Positions 37,052 through 48,089 of a DNA stretch of 64,000 nt are shown here, piece by piece (position 1 is the first letter of the stretch; the number at the start of each line of letters is the position of its first letter). Under the pieces are notes generated by a model that had not been told where the DNA came from, ran no database searches, and saw nothing but the letters and a program-made list of their open reading frames with translations. Both the position numbers and the translations under genes were made by a program. Location: NCBI GenBank assembly GCA_008692225.1, contig VICG01000005.1, forward strand, positions 2,181,001 through 2,245,000, in the 5' to 3' direction. The DNA comes from Monilinia fructicola. Taxonomy: Eukaryota > Ascomycota > Leotiomycetes > Helotiales > Sclerotiniaceae.

Positions 37052-38762
37052 ATAAAGTCATGATGAGTTCCAGAACAATCAAGTATCTATCTAAATTACC
37101 TTTTGCATGAATAAGGTTGAGGTTGTTGGAGTTTACTTCATCTTCAAGTTCGGGGGAAAGATTGATGAAGACACGTAAGATCCTTCTCTACCATCCATCA
37201 CTCCATGTGGGGTAATGGTGAGAATAGTAGACGGACCAAGAAAGCTTAGAGCTTAAGACCCCGGGCCATGAGCACGTGTCTGTATTGGTCGAATAAGTTC
37301 TGGTTGAACAACAACATTAACGTCACTCTCAATATCCATGAACATCTATCTCTTCATCGTTCACCCCGAGTATGCGATACTGACTGTGGTTGGTACTGTA
37401 GATTGATAGATCGACTGCATTTCTATTTAGCCGGAGATATCTCCATCTCCACGGTTAAGTCAGTTCAACCAGGTTTCCAAAAAAGATCTTCAAGTGTTCA
37501 TCTTGCCCCTGGATGAAGTGTGAGAGATATCATATAGCACACAATAATCACGGGATTTTCTTGTACATGAACTCCTTATTGAAGAGTCATAATCTGTGGA
37601 AGTACATGTTTTGCGGAAGTGTTATTATCTAGAAGTTTAGATTCTCTCCCTTTTCTTGAATTTACTCCGGCAAGTAGGAAGTTTGGGGGAAAAGAGGTCC
37701 ATTCAAAGTATTTGTTTTTGCATATGCTGCCAATGGCTTCTTAAATCACTATCCAACGTTATTCTTATGCCAAGAAGCCCTGGTTGGTCTTGAAAATTAC
37801 TGGAAAGTTATCTCTAGCACTTGCCGTGACATGGATGTCATCCTGCTACAGTAGGGCGAGTTGATGAGAGGGTCATACCGCATCTTAGTCTAATTCCCCA
37901 CACATGTAAGGCAGTGGCACACTTCAGATCAGCCATTTTCCCCATCACAAATCGAAGGATTTGCTGCACTCCACAAACACCCCGCACTTCACTCCACATC
38001 AAACCAGCTCTTCCAGTCCACTCTAGAAAAAAGGTAGTACTCCTTCCTCTTCTTGATTTATATCTCGTCTGTTTTTGAAGTGTGCTTTGTTTTTGGGCTT
38101 AATGATCATAATTCACAGAAGAATCTTGATGCATGTGGCACAATTATAAGAATAGTAAATGCGTGAATAAAAATGAACCGTCGGAAACGATTTCAAAGTA
38201 AAATTCAAATCAAAGAACGGCAATTTGGGTGTCCTTCTGTCCCTCTTAATTCAATACAATCACTTGGGAACAATTCAAGATGGTCGAACATGAAAGAGAA
38301 CTGAAATTAATATATTTAATGGACAAATATTGAAGTGTTCTATTCATACCAGGGACATCAGATATAATGCGAGACTAGCGAGTCGGCGTCGCGTTCACAG
38401 TTACCCCTGAATACATAGCTCGGATGAGGTTAATCGCGGCATCAAAGTCAAATATTCTCTACCAACGCATGTTTCCTCGTTTAAATCAAGCCATCACATG
38501 AATTTATGGACTTTCTGATGCGCGGTTAACTTTGAGTTCCAGTGCCATATGTTCTTACCGTAGATTTAATGTGGTATTTCAATTGCAAAACTCAAGAATT
38601 TCCAGACGTCTCTCAAGAAAAGCCTAATCCCAACTACTTGATATAAAAGTTCACTCAGTAGCACCACAGTTGAGCACTCTAAAACCATCATTCCCAACTG
38701 CAAGATGACCGAAGAAATAATACGACTATGTTTATCGCCCGTCAGATATTCAATCAAACAAA
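37052..38762. other. Intergenic, no gene recognised
   Basis: 1.7 kb between the rhamnosidase relic and the P450. The 82-codon plus-strand frame at 37268-37516 shows no family resemblance. Confidence 0.45.
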
Positions 38763-40283
38763 CTAAACTCCCTCCCTCATAGTAATCAAGCATTTCTCCC
38801 CCTTCGGCGCAATCAAAAAGAAGTTCACCATCTCCATGCCCTCTTCAGTCTGGCTCGCCGCAATCCTTGCGCCCTTGCAATTTCTGAAGAACAAAGCGAG
38901 ACACAAAACCATTTCCATTCGCGCAAGGTGAACACCGATGCATGTGCGGGTTCCCGCGCCGAAGGCATGATTTGCCGTTTTGAAATCGCTCGATTGGGAG
39001 GACTTGGCAGGAGAGAGCCAGCGCTGGGGTTGGAAACTGAAATGTAGGGGGTTAGCGATATGGATCGGGGAGAGGAAAACAGCATCTGATGAAACACATA
39101 CCTTTCAGGATCGGGGAAGATTTCTGGGTCGCGGTGGATGGTGTAGGCTTGCGTGGATACGGTGGTATCTTCTGGGACGAAGTACCCATCGAGATGAACA
39201 CCATTTTTCGGCACCATTCGAAGGAGACTTCCTGGGGCCGCCCCCCATAATCGCAATGCTTCTTCAAGAACCGCATTCAGTAACTCCAGGCCCTCCACGT
39301 CTCTCGAGTCGAAGGTTTCTCGTAGAGTCTCGACCTCATCTTCTAATCTCTTCTGCAGATCTCGATCTTTCAAAACATTGTATATCAAGTAAGTCAGAGT
39401 AATGGCCGTGGTATCCGTCCCCGCCACGATAAAATTAGCAGCCTCAGACTGAATATCCAGATCTGCCAGCGACCCATCAGCATTCTCCGTTTTACTTTCG
39501 GCGATGATTTTGCGGAATATGTTCGGACTGGCATGGCTGTGTGATTTGGCATTCCGTACCGCTATCGACCCATATTCTAACATCCGGGCCTCAGAAGTCT
39601 GCAGGAATGGAATCCTCAGTGTCTTGCCGATGGCAAAGAGCGTGGGAAACTCGGCCCGGATACCGCCAACCTGACCTATATGCTGTAGATCTTCAATGTA
39701 TTGCGTGGTCTAGAATCGTTGTAAACATCGAAAGCCGCGTCGGAATAAGCGAGAAACTTACTTGTTCATTTTCCAAAGTTTCAAAACTCTCCCCGAAACA
39801 GATGTGTCCTACAGCGTCTGTCGCCATGAACGTAAAGAACCTCAAGATATTTGCTTCTTCTCTCAAAGCATCCCTCTTGATCTTGTCTATCGCCATCGTT
39901 ACCTTCTTCCTCACCTCGCCTTCCCAATTTACGGTCAAGGAAGTCTTGCTAAAGGCATGTGCGAGTAGTTTGCGGCGAGTGGAGTGATCTCTAAGGTCAA
40001 TCATATTGAAGACTTGGGCGGGCTTGTTCGCGAAGTTCTGATACCAGGGAGACTTCAGAAAGGGCTTGGAGATGCGGTGTATTTCCTTGAAGGAGGGGAT
40101 TGACGAGCACGATAGTTCGGTTGGTGCGATGAGGACTATGGGGCCAAAATTGAGATGGAGAGAATGGATATAATGCATGCGACGCCCAGTGATAACGTGG
40201 TACTTTAGAACGAGATGGGTCAATCTTGCATACCATGGTCCCGGGACTTTGCTCAAAGGTGTGAAGTATGCTCGATATAGAAT
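38763..40283 (-). CDS. Cytochrome P450 monooxygenase, N-terminal anchor exon unassigned
   Basis: Haem-thiolate monooxygenase; substrate unknown. Exons: 40283-39762, 39709-39102 and 39036-38763, with introns of 52 and 65 bp (GTAAGT and GTATGT donors), all in frame. Landmarks: the proline hinge 'PLSKVPGPWYARL'; 'QVFNMIDLRDHSTRRKLLAH' (C-helix region); I-helix oxygen-binding 'AGTDTTA'; K-helix ExxR in 'LEEALRLW'; 'PDPERFQPQRW' (PERF region); and the haem-binding loop 'FGAGTRTCIGVHLA' with all canonical residues. The membrane-anchor exon should lie upstream of an intron ending at 40284 (CACTAAC...CATAG), but I could not identify it, so the start is incomplete or the gene is 5'-truncated. No biosynthetic backbone gene is nearby, so there is no evidence of a metabolite cluster. 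Confidence 0.85.
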
Positions 40284-42220
40284 CTATGACATGTTAGTGA
40301 TATTCGATGAACTGGTAACAGACACTCCAATAGTCTGGACTGCATCTTAAAAGGAATGAGTCCTTGATTCTTGGATTGTTCTGAAGATTGAGATGATCTC
40401 AAACATCAGGTTCATCTCAAAAGTGAATTCCAAAGAACGAAACAAGCCATTTTCAAGGTCTATGACTATTCAAGTATTGAGTAAGAGTTTCCAGACTCAG
40501 AATCTCCAATTAGATATGCGAGTCACGCCGACTTGGTCTCTTGGCTGATACAACTTGCGATATATATATCCGTACCTTGATCAAAAACGTGAGGAATGCT
40601 ATTACGATAGCTATCCTTAATGTCTCGAATGGTTGTGGGAAGGTAAAGATAGCCATAATGGAATCGAATGAAATGAAAGAATGCCAGTGCCTTGTGAAAT
40701 CAAGACATATATACCTAGGACGTCATATTTATACGCGAGAATTTTAGGAGGGTAGCACTTCACCTCGCAGAGACTTTATCAAGAACAGTCTTCTTTTACA
40801 AAATTATGAAGGTTGTATCTATCACCATTACAATCCCTTACAAATTTTGGGGCCAATATCTAGTAACAATTACTGCTCCTTACCAATCGTGAATGCGGTC
40901 TATTGTCACGATCGTGATTCCTTACCAATCTTGAAGTCAATTTCTGGTAAGAATTCTGATTCCTTACAAATCGAAAAGAAAAACCTTCTTGTCTTGGAAG
41001 AATCACTAGCCATTCCACAGTATGCACGTTCCATCACCAGAATGGAGCATCATGCACGCCAAGAGAACCTTATTGATCGTTCACTTCATTCATTTCTCCC
41101 ACTCCATGAACTTCCCCATACAAGACACCACAAACAAAACCCATCACAAGATTCCCATATGGCGATTTTACACATTGTAGTAGTAGAGGCCTGGCGGTGC
41201 TCGACAGCGCAAGTGCAGAATAGGGGAGTGGGGTGTTAGGCTCGGACATCGCCAACAGTGCCGCACTCCGCGTGAACTGCCGAACTCCGCCCAGCGCCCC
41301 AGTCCCGCTCCTTTGCTCAATTTGCAGGGTAGCTAACCTTATCGCCCCTTGATCTTCAAAGCCGCCGGTGATGAGAACGTGCGAGATCAAGAAAGTGGAA
41401 AATAAGGAATGCGGTTATATAAGGATGGCTGCGCGCCCTTTCAAGCTGGTAAATGATTGGGTGGTGTTTTTTGAATGATTGTCACGATGTAGAAAGGATA
41501 TACAGGATTTCTTCCAATTTGACCTAACCTTTCTCCTACTCGTCTCTCCTTAATTCGCTTTCTTGTGTCTTTGGTCCTCGCTTACTGTTATACACTCCCT
41601 AATGTATTTACTACTCTACCTACTAGGTAGGTATATAGGTTGAATAGTAAACATGTCACAACTCTCAAACTTTTTCTAATTCATATATATATTTTGAGAA
41701 AACTCAATCTTCATGAAAACCCTCCTTGCTGGTGTTATCAACAAGTTATTTTTATAGATTCCAAGTTATGACCAGGATAGGATAGTCGCTTAGAGGACGC
41801 TACTTCCTATCATCATAATCGTATTTCGCCCCTCTAGTCACCATAATAGAGATATTTGCTACTGAATATATCATGGGAACTATCCTTTATATTCTCAATT
41901 GAGTACAGATAATTTCAATGACCAAAATGGGAGTATAAGATTCGCATGAAATAGAATGAGCACGTGATGAAATCATCTGTGACCTACAGAGTAAGAGGCT
42001 AATATTTAGAAGATGGGCTGCCAAGGTTCGAAGGTTACGAGATCATGATAGCTTCATCTTCAAAGGACAAAATCTAGATTGCAAGTCCTTGTTACTATAT
42101 GAACGTTCGCGTATCATAGCTCATCTCTATGTACATTTATCCCCATGACATCTTGTTTAGAAGCAATGCTGTACTCTAAACTGCTATTAGATATCAGAAA
42201 TTGCGAAAACTGTATCATAT
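40284..42220. other. Intergenic, no gene recognised
   Basis: 1.9 kb. It may include the missing first exon of the P450 near 40300-40450. A diverged repeat of the phrase GATTCCTTACAAATC/CCTTACCAATC occurs near 40825-40970. No coding frame is supported. Confidence 0.4.
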
Positions 42221-44027
42221 TCATGGATACTGACTAATATTCACAACCAAGATATCAATTTCCAACCCTTTCAAGCCTAATTTTGATACTTTGCCTTCAC
42301 TGACAGTCCAATTCGACCCTCCATACAACGTCTGGTTGAGAGATGTAACATAAGCTGGGAGATTTATCGTAACCTCGTTTTTGGAATCGATATAATCACC
42401 GTTAACAATACCAACCATCATTCGATCTTCCAAGATCCATGCACTTACATCCAGGTGCTCAGTTCCCCCACCCTTGATCGCATTTGTGCCAGATAAGAAA
42501 TCGATAGCAGGTGCACTCTGCAACACCTTTCCCAGTACGCCACTCCCTGAATTCACAGAATCTGTGCTCGGGTAAATCCAATATGTAATTCCCTTGGCGT
42601 TATGATTCACGCTTAGCATCATCATGACCTCTACTTCCTTCGCACTAGGTGTCCTCTTCCAATACTGCTGTTCGCCAAAAGCCTGTACCACAGACCAAGT
42701 AGGTTTCCTCAAGCCCCCTTGGCTACCTGGTCCAATATTCGCTTTGATAGTTTTGAATGTCATCAAGTCGATTCGCTACATCTTCTAACTCTCCTAAACA
42801 GTTATCACATCCGCAATCCCCATAAGTTTCATTACAAGGCGTATTCCATGGAATGGACCAGGTGGCATTTATAGCAACCGGATAAGCGTCTTTGAAAGAT
42901 TATATCTGCACCGGCCGCATATTCTGGATAATAAAAATTTTGACAATTGAGCACAAGACTGACTGGATGATAAGGATCAAGAGATTTGAGTTGCGCGTAT
43001 GAGAGTGAAGTAGAATTCAGCTGGTATGCCCAGCCATCGGGTTCATCGGCTGTATACCAGGAGAGAAGAGTAGTTCTGTTTTTCCAAAGATTTACTTGCT
43101 CAGAGATGCGTGTTGAGTTTTGGAATGCAAAACGCATGTCGTAGAGATTGAACAGGTTTAATTCATCCAACTTATTCCAATACTCTACGAGTTGTTCTGT
43201 GGGATAAGATTGATCGGGAAGTCCACCGTCTGGAACGATGTTTATAGTGTTAAAACCGAGTGCGGCGTATGCTTCGAGATTAGTCAAAGAGACGTTGTCG
43301 GGGGGTTACGTATGATCCATCAGCATAATACCCATTGGGGAAGACAGCGTACCAGCCGTTCCAATTATTCTTTGCATTTTGCACATGGAGTCCCCCAAAT
43401 AGATTATCGATCTTCACGGCACTGCCATAATCTCTAGACGGAAGTAAGTAAATACTGGTGTGGTTGCTGTATAGGATTGTTGACGATCTGGGGAGGTAGC
43501 TAAAACTGAGATTGTATAGGGCTCTATTCGAGCCGGAAACGACGAGAAAGCGAATTTAATTAAGTTTCCAGTGGAATTTACAGGCACTTCGTTGGTGGCG
43601 ATGAGAGCACCAAGCTCTTCGTTGTAAATCTCAATGTCAAGTGTGGTGAATGGCGATCTAATGTTACTTCCGGGCGTATTGTAACTGGCATTCTTATATG
43701 ATCCACCAAAGATGTGAGATATGCTGGCATCAATGATGAAAGTCCCATCCTTGTCGCTTTCTAGAAAGATTGAATATCGAGGTTGTATCGTAACATAAAG
43801 CAGAGGTTCGGATTGTGATACTGGAAACTTGAATTGCCCCCCTGGATATCTAGAGAGTGGTTTCTAGTGAGTGCCGTCAATAAGTACTCATTCTTGATCA
43901 TGAAGGATGCAATTATAACTCACGTGCTCATATATGGTTTCCCACACCAAGTAGAAACACCCGAAGGGGCATTGAAAGCGAGGGTTTGAGATAAAGCAGC
44001 TATTAACAAGAATAGAACATGCATCAT
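42221..44027 (-). pseudogene. Secreted glycoside-hydrolase-like protein with frame breaks
   Basis: Starts MMHVLFLLIAALSQTLAF, a clear signal peptide, followed by an intron (GTGAGT near 43927 to CTCTCTAG near 43859) and a beta-rich N-terminal domain ('YPGGQFKFPVSQSEPLLYVT'). The second half looks like a TIM-barrel glycosidase: 'AALGFNTINIVPDGG', 'LLSWYTADEPDGWAYQ' (possible acid residue in DEPDG), 'WSVVQAFGEQQYWKRT' and 'SVNHNAKGITYWIYPSTDS'. Specificity is unknown. Four single-base frame changes interrupt it: one base missing near 43428-43435, one extra C in the run near 43303, and one extra A near 42885 and near 42752. No in-frame stop substitution was seen, so it is either a young pseudogene or a consensus probl​em. 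Otherwise the length and motif order are complete. Confidence 0.6.
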
Positions 44028-44530
44028 GAATTTAACGTCTATGATAGAGGAACTCCAAGAACAAACCATGAATCAGTGAAATTTTTCAAGAATTCATGCC
44101 TCAAGTAAACTAAGTGTACAAGTACGTACGGAGTACGTATTTGTATACTTCCAAGGTTAGATGAAGTGGAACTCCTATAGCTACCCCCTCTTTAATCCAC
44201 CTTCCTAATTCGGACGATACATAGATCAATGTCACGTGTTGACTTAGTTCACGGGGATGGAAACGTTCCCCAGGTTTGGCATTATCAATAAGAGCTTCAG
44301 GTTGGGTGCTACTTGCAGATATACTTTTTGGGGATGAGATCTGTGAAGGTGAAGATGAAATCTGGAAAGGCTTTCACAAGATGAATGAGATTGTCCCATT
44401 TACAGAGACTGATTGAGAAATCTAGAATCAAATTCGAAGTTGAACATGAGAGGCAATGGAAATGGTAATGGAATCGAATAGATTCGAAGGAGGTATGTAG
44501 GTCGGATGGAGGTCCATTTGAGCTCATATG

Positions 44531-45149
44531 GAGTCGACAGGTCGGATGGACGTCCATCTGAGCTCCCGTAGACTCGGAAAAACATCGGGTGGACTAGTAA
44601 GGCAAAAGTCATAAATTTGCATAAAATTCATAAAATTTCATAAAAAATTATGCAAAAATTGATTATTAATAAATTATAAATTTTTGGAATTAGATTCTAA
44701 ACGTTTTAAAAAACGTTTAGAAAACGTTTAAAAAAACGTTTAAAATCTAATTAAGAATATTTATAATTTTTTTTAATAATAATAATAATATATATTTATA
44801 TTTAATATTTAAAAATTAATTATTCAATATTAAAATACTAATTAAATAATAAATTAATAATAATAAACTTAAATATATATTAATTAATATAGTTTTATTA
44901 AAAGATAAATTATATATTTATATATATATATATATTATTTAAATATAATTATAAAATATTTTAAGTATTATATATATATATATATATTTAATCTAATCTA
45001 ATTTAAAATAAAGTTAATATAAATTTATATAAAATAATTATATTATTTTTTTAATAAAAGCTTTAAATTAGATTCTAAACGTTTTTGAAACGTTTTAAAA
45101 ACATTTTGAAAAACGTTTAGAATTTAATTAAGAATATTTATAATTTTTT

Positions 45150-45206
<57 letters not shown>

Positions 45207-45234
45207 TAATAATAATAATAATAATAATAAAATA

Positions 45235-45289
<55 letters not shown>

Positions 45290-45382
45290 TACTTATATTT
45301 AATATTAAAATAATAATTAAATAATAAATTAATAATAATAAATTTAAATATATATTTATTAATATAGTTTTATTAAAAGATA

Positions 45383-45420
<38 letters not shown>

Positions 45421-45785
45421 TAAATATAATTATAATATTTTAAGTATTATATATATATATATATTTAATCTAATCTAATTTAAAATAAAATTAATATAAA
45501 TTTTTATAAGATAGTTATAATTATTTTTTTAATAAAAGCTTTAAATTAAATCCTAAACGTTTTCTAAACGTTTTAAAAACATTTTGAAAACGTTTCGAAA
45601 ACGTTTCGAAAACAATTTAGAATTAAATCTTAAAAATTTATATTTTATTAATAATTAATTTTTGCATAATTTTTATGAATTTTTATGAATTTTATGCAAA
45701 TTTATGATTTTTGCCCCACTAGTCCACCCGACGTTTTTCCGAGTCCACGGGAGCTCAGATGGACGTCCATCCGACCTGTCGACTC
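44531..45785. mobile_element. AT-rich element with ~170-bp terminal inverted repeats
   Basis: The two ends mirror each other. GAGTCGACAGGTCGGATGGA at 44531 reappears as its reverse complement ending at 45785, and the match continues inward for about 170 bp (44531-44701 against 45615-45785) with scattered mismatches. No open reading frame lies inside. The core is almost pure A+T and is built of two long direct copies (44690-45067 and 45068-45544), with clusters of AAACGTTT palindromes at 44700-44745, 45078-45120 and 45555-45612. The second copy is expanded by an (AAT)n run. A clear target-site duplication is not evident (flanks ATATG and ATTTG). Best read as a non-autonomous, foldback/MITE-like element. 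Confidence 0.75.
45153..45288. repeat. (AAT)n microsatellite inside the AT-rich element
   Basis: About 135 bp of AAT units with two AAAT interruptions. It accounts for most of the length difference between the two core copies. Confidence 0.9.
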
Positions 45786-46036
45786 ATTTGAAGGTACTGA
45801 TACTAAGTAGTTGATTTACATGAACTGGGCCAAGCACTGTGCACCAAACTAGAACTAAGTAGTTCTCGTGGTAAGGTTGAGATAATATCGATACTCGAAC
45901 CCTAACCTTGTATGATCATCGTATAACCCCGGGGCCATTGAGAAAGTCCCCATATAGCTCCATCGCAAGAGAACCAAACAACCAACTATTATGTCAGCGT
46001 AGCTTAATTTGAACATCAAGACAAACGAGAAGTGTT

Positions 46037-47432
46037 CTATAGTTCAGGGTCATCCCATTTCTGTAATAATTCCGTCGGGAGAACACGATTTTCCTTCTTG
46101 ATCTGTTCCGTTACACGTAATGGACCCTCGCCATCCCAGCTCACTTCCACACGATTATCTTCAGAATCTTTGACAATTTCCATGATACGCTTTACAAGAA
46201 CATGAAATTTGCTCAACAAAGTCGAGTTTCTCCCTTGCCATTCGAGAACTTTGTCCTTGACGTTTGATATCTGTGGTTTATTGAACAGTCCAAATTCGTG
46301 ATATGCGATCAGGAAATTGGGAGTCTGGCTCAACCAAAGTCGAGGAAGAATCTCTTCCATGTCAAGGATATTCAGGTTATGTCGCGTCTTGAGTTCGAAT
46401 ATTTGGCTCTGAGGTCTTTTAACTCCTTGCATTCGGAGCTCAAGCTTCGATTTATCGGACACAAAAGCAGCGTTGCCTACTCCTAGCTTAACAAACTCTT
46501 CATCGATAGTTGACTGCACTTCCGCACTCGAATGTTCTGCAGAGGCTGTGCATGATTCCTGCTCCTTGATATACCCATCACTTTCGCTGCGGACCACAAT
46601 GTGAAGGTCCGCGAAATCATACTCAATTATGCGTTGGTGTGAGCAAGAACCTCCTACATCTCTATCCCACGTAGTATATCGTTCCGGAAATGTGTGACCG
46701 TATCCTCGAAAGATCGTCGATGGTTTCAGTCGGAGTTCTTTCTCTTCGAATGAAGAACACTGTATCTTCCACAAGATCTGCATCGAACCTAAAATGGTTT
46801 CCCTAAGGAGCCTGCAAACCTCAAAAGATTTCCAATCGTAGATCCACATCCTACCAAGTTCACAGCTTGTAGATCGAAGTTGGGCTCTAGAGCTAAGATG
46901 GATCTCACGGTAGGTTCCATGGGATAATCGGGATATCTTGCAGCGTTGATGTCGCGATATACGGTCCCGCTGTCTCCAGGGAGTTTCACATCTTTGGATG
47001 GAGGAGACCACGCTGGAGGTGATCCTAATTCTTCCAGATCAGTCGAAAAGTACGAATGTTAATCATGAGCAACATGAGAAATCATTTTGTAAATGCCGGA
47101 CAGGGTATTGAATGCAGTTGGAATTTGGCTAGAAGAGTAACATTTTGCTTACCTGGTACAAGAATTATGGGATATTTAGAATCCAACCAATTGTAGGAAG
47201 CAAGATAATTGACGTTTTCAATAGTAGGAGCTTCTTCTTCAATCAACAAATTTGATATTTTGATATTATCGATCTCTGTTCCAAAGGGTTCATCTGATAC
47301 TGGCGGAGGAACATGATGTGCTAAATTTCGCCAGAGACCCCTACCACGAGGTTCATTATTACCCCTGTTTCTTCCACCACCACCGCCACCACCGCCACGA
47401 CCTCTACCTCTGTACGAGCGATAAGATGACAT
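46037..47432 (-). CDS. RGG-rich protein with DXO/Rai1-like (PD-(D/E)XK) nuclease signature; two frame breaks
   Basis: Exon 1 (47432-47153) begins MSSYRSYRGRG with a Gly/Arg RNA-binding tract, then 'NVNYLASYNWLDSKYPIILV'. Intron 47152-47025 is GTAAGC...ATTAG. Exon 2 continues 'GSPPAWSPPSKDVKLPGDSG'. Fungal relatives are often auto-annotated as geranylgeranyl pyrophosphate synthetase, but no prenyltransferase Asp-rich motif is visible. Instead 'DLHIVVRSESDGYI', then 'FELKTRHN' and 'LWLSQTPNFLIAYHEFGLF', have the order and spacing of the DXO/Rai1 decapping-nuclease core (E/D...E-x-K, then the WAQSF-xxG-xP-xIIVGFRD block). The nuclease role is inference. Frame changes: one extra T in the run at 46791-46794 and one extra base near 46746-46752; no other lesions. 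The gene diverges from the helicase/AAA gene, with 657 bp between starts. Confidence 0.65.
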
Positions 47433-48089
47433 TTTGGATTGTCACGATATTGATTGAGAAATGGATTGTGCTGATGATGGAGCCTCTGAGGATAATTGCG
47501 AGAACTCAAGTGTTCTGTGGTAATCATGAAGTATAATGTTCTCCTCTCCCAAATTTAGCTAACCGCCGTTTAGTTGACCGTGGAACAACAGCTGAAATCA
47601 ACCTACTTTCTCCAAAGTATCTGATTGGTCTGGGTTTTCCGTATCTTATTTCTGTGCCTCACTGATGCATAACAAACAGATATACCCCCCCAGCTAGCTA
47701 CTTTCGAGGGATGCAGGTAACCTTTATTGATATGCACTACACGCTAGCTATAGGGTTGATCTGCATGATATGCCATCCATAGGTCGCCCTTTCCACTTAT
47801 TAGACACAAAGATTGGAAAGAAAACGCACTTGGTGAGGATTTCAAATTCTGCAGCCGGCCGCAAGAATGTGACAACGCTCATCACTCGTTGAAAGTATGC
47901 CTTACCATGCCGCTATATAGCACCGTTTATAAAAAACAAATGCTATGAGTGATGAGTCACTCCTGATTGTGTATCTGCATATTCAAGACAAATTGATTTT
48001 CGAGTGAATATCACATCAAGTATCTGTTTAAGTCCACTTCATTCATTGAAGCTTCCGTGTTTGCTCCCATCAACCTTCTGATATACCTT
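47433..48089. promoter_or_regulatory. Shared divergent promoter region
   Basis: 657 bp between the start codons of the RGG/DXO-like gene (minus) and the helicase/AAA gene (plus). No other gene fits. I see no strong palindromic operator; the assignment rests on head-to-head arrangement only. Confidence 0.45.

Noticed and set aside
34520..40283. Secondary-metabolite gene cluster around the P450
   Set aside because: No polyketide synthase, peptide synthetase, terpene cyclase or transporter is present; one P450 next to a glycosidase relic is not a cluster.
46037..47432. Geranylgeranyl pyrophosphate synthetase identity
   Set aside because: No DDxxD-type prenyltransferase motifs are present; the name is probably a propagated misannotation for relatives of this protein.
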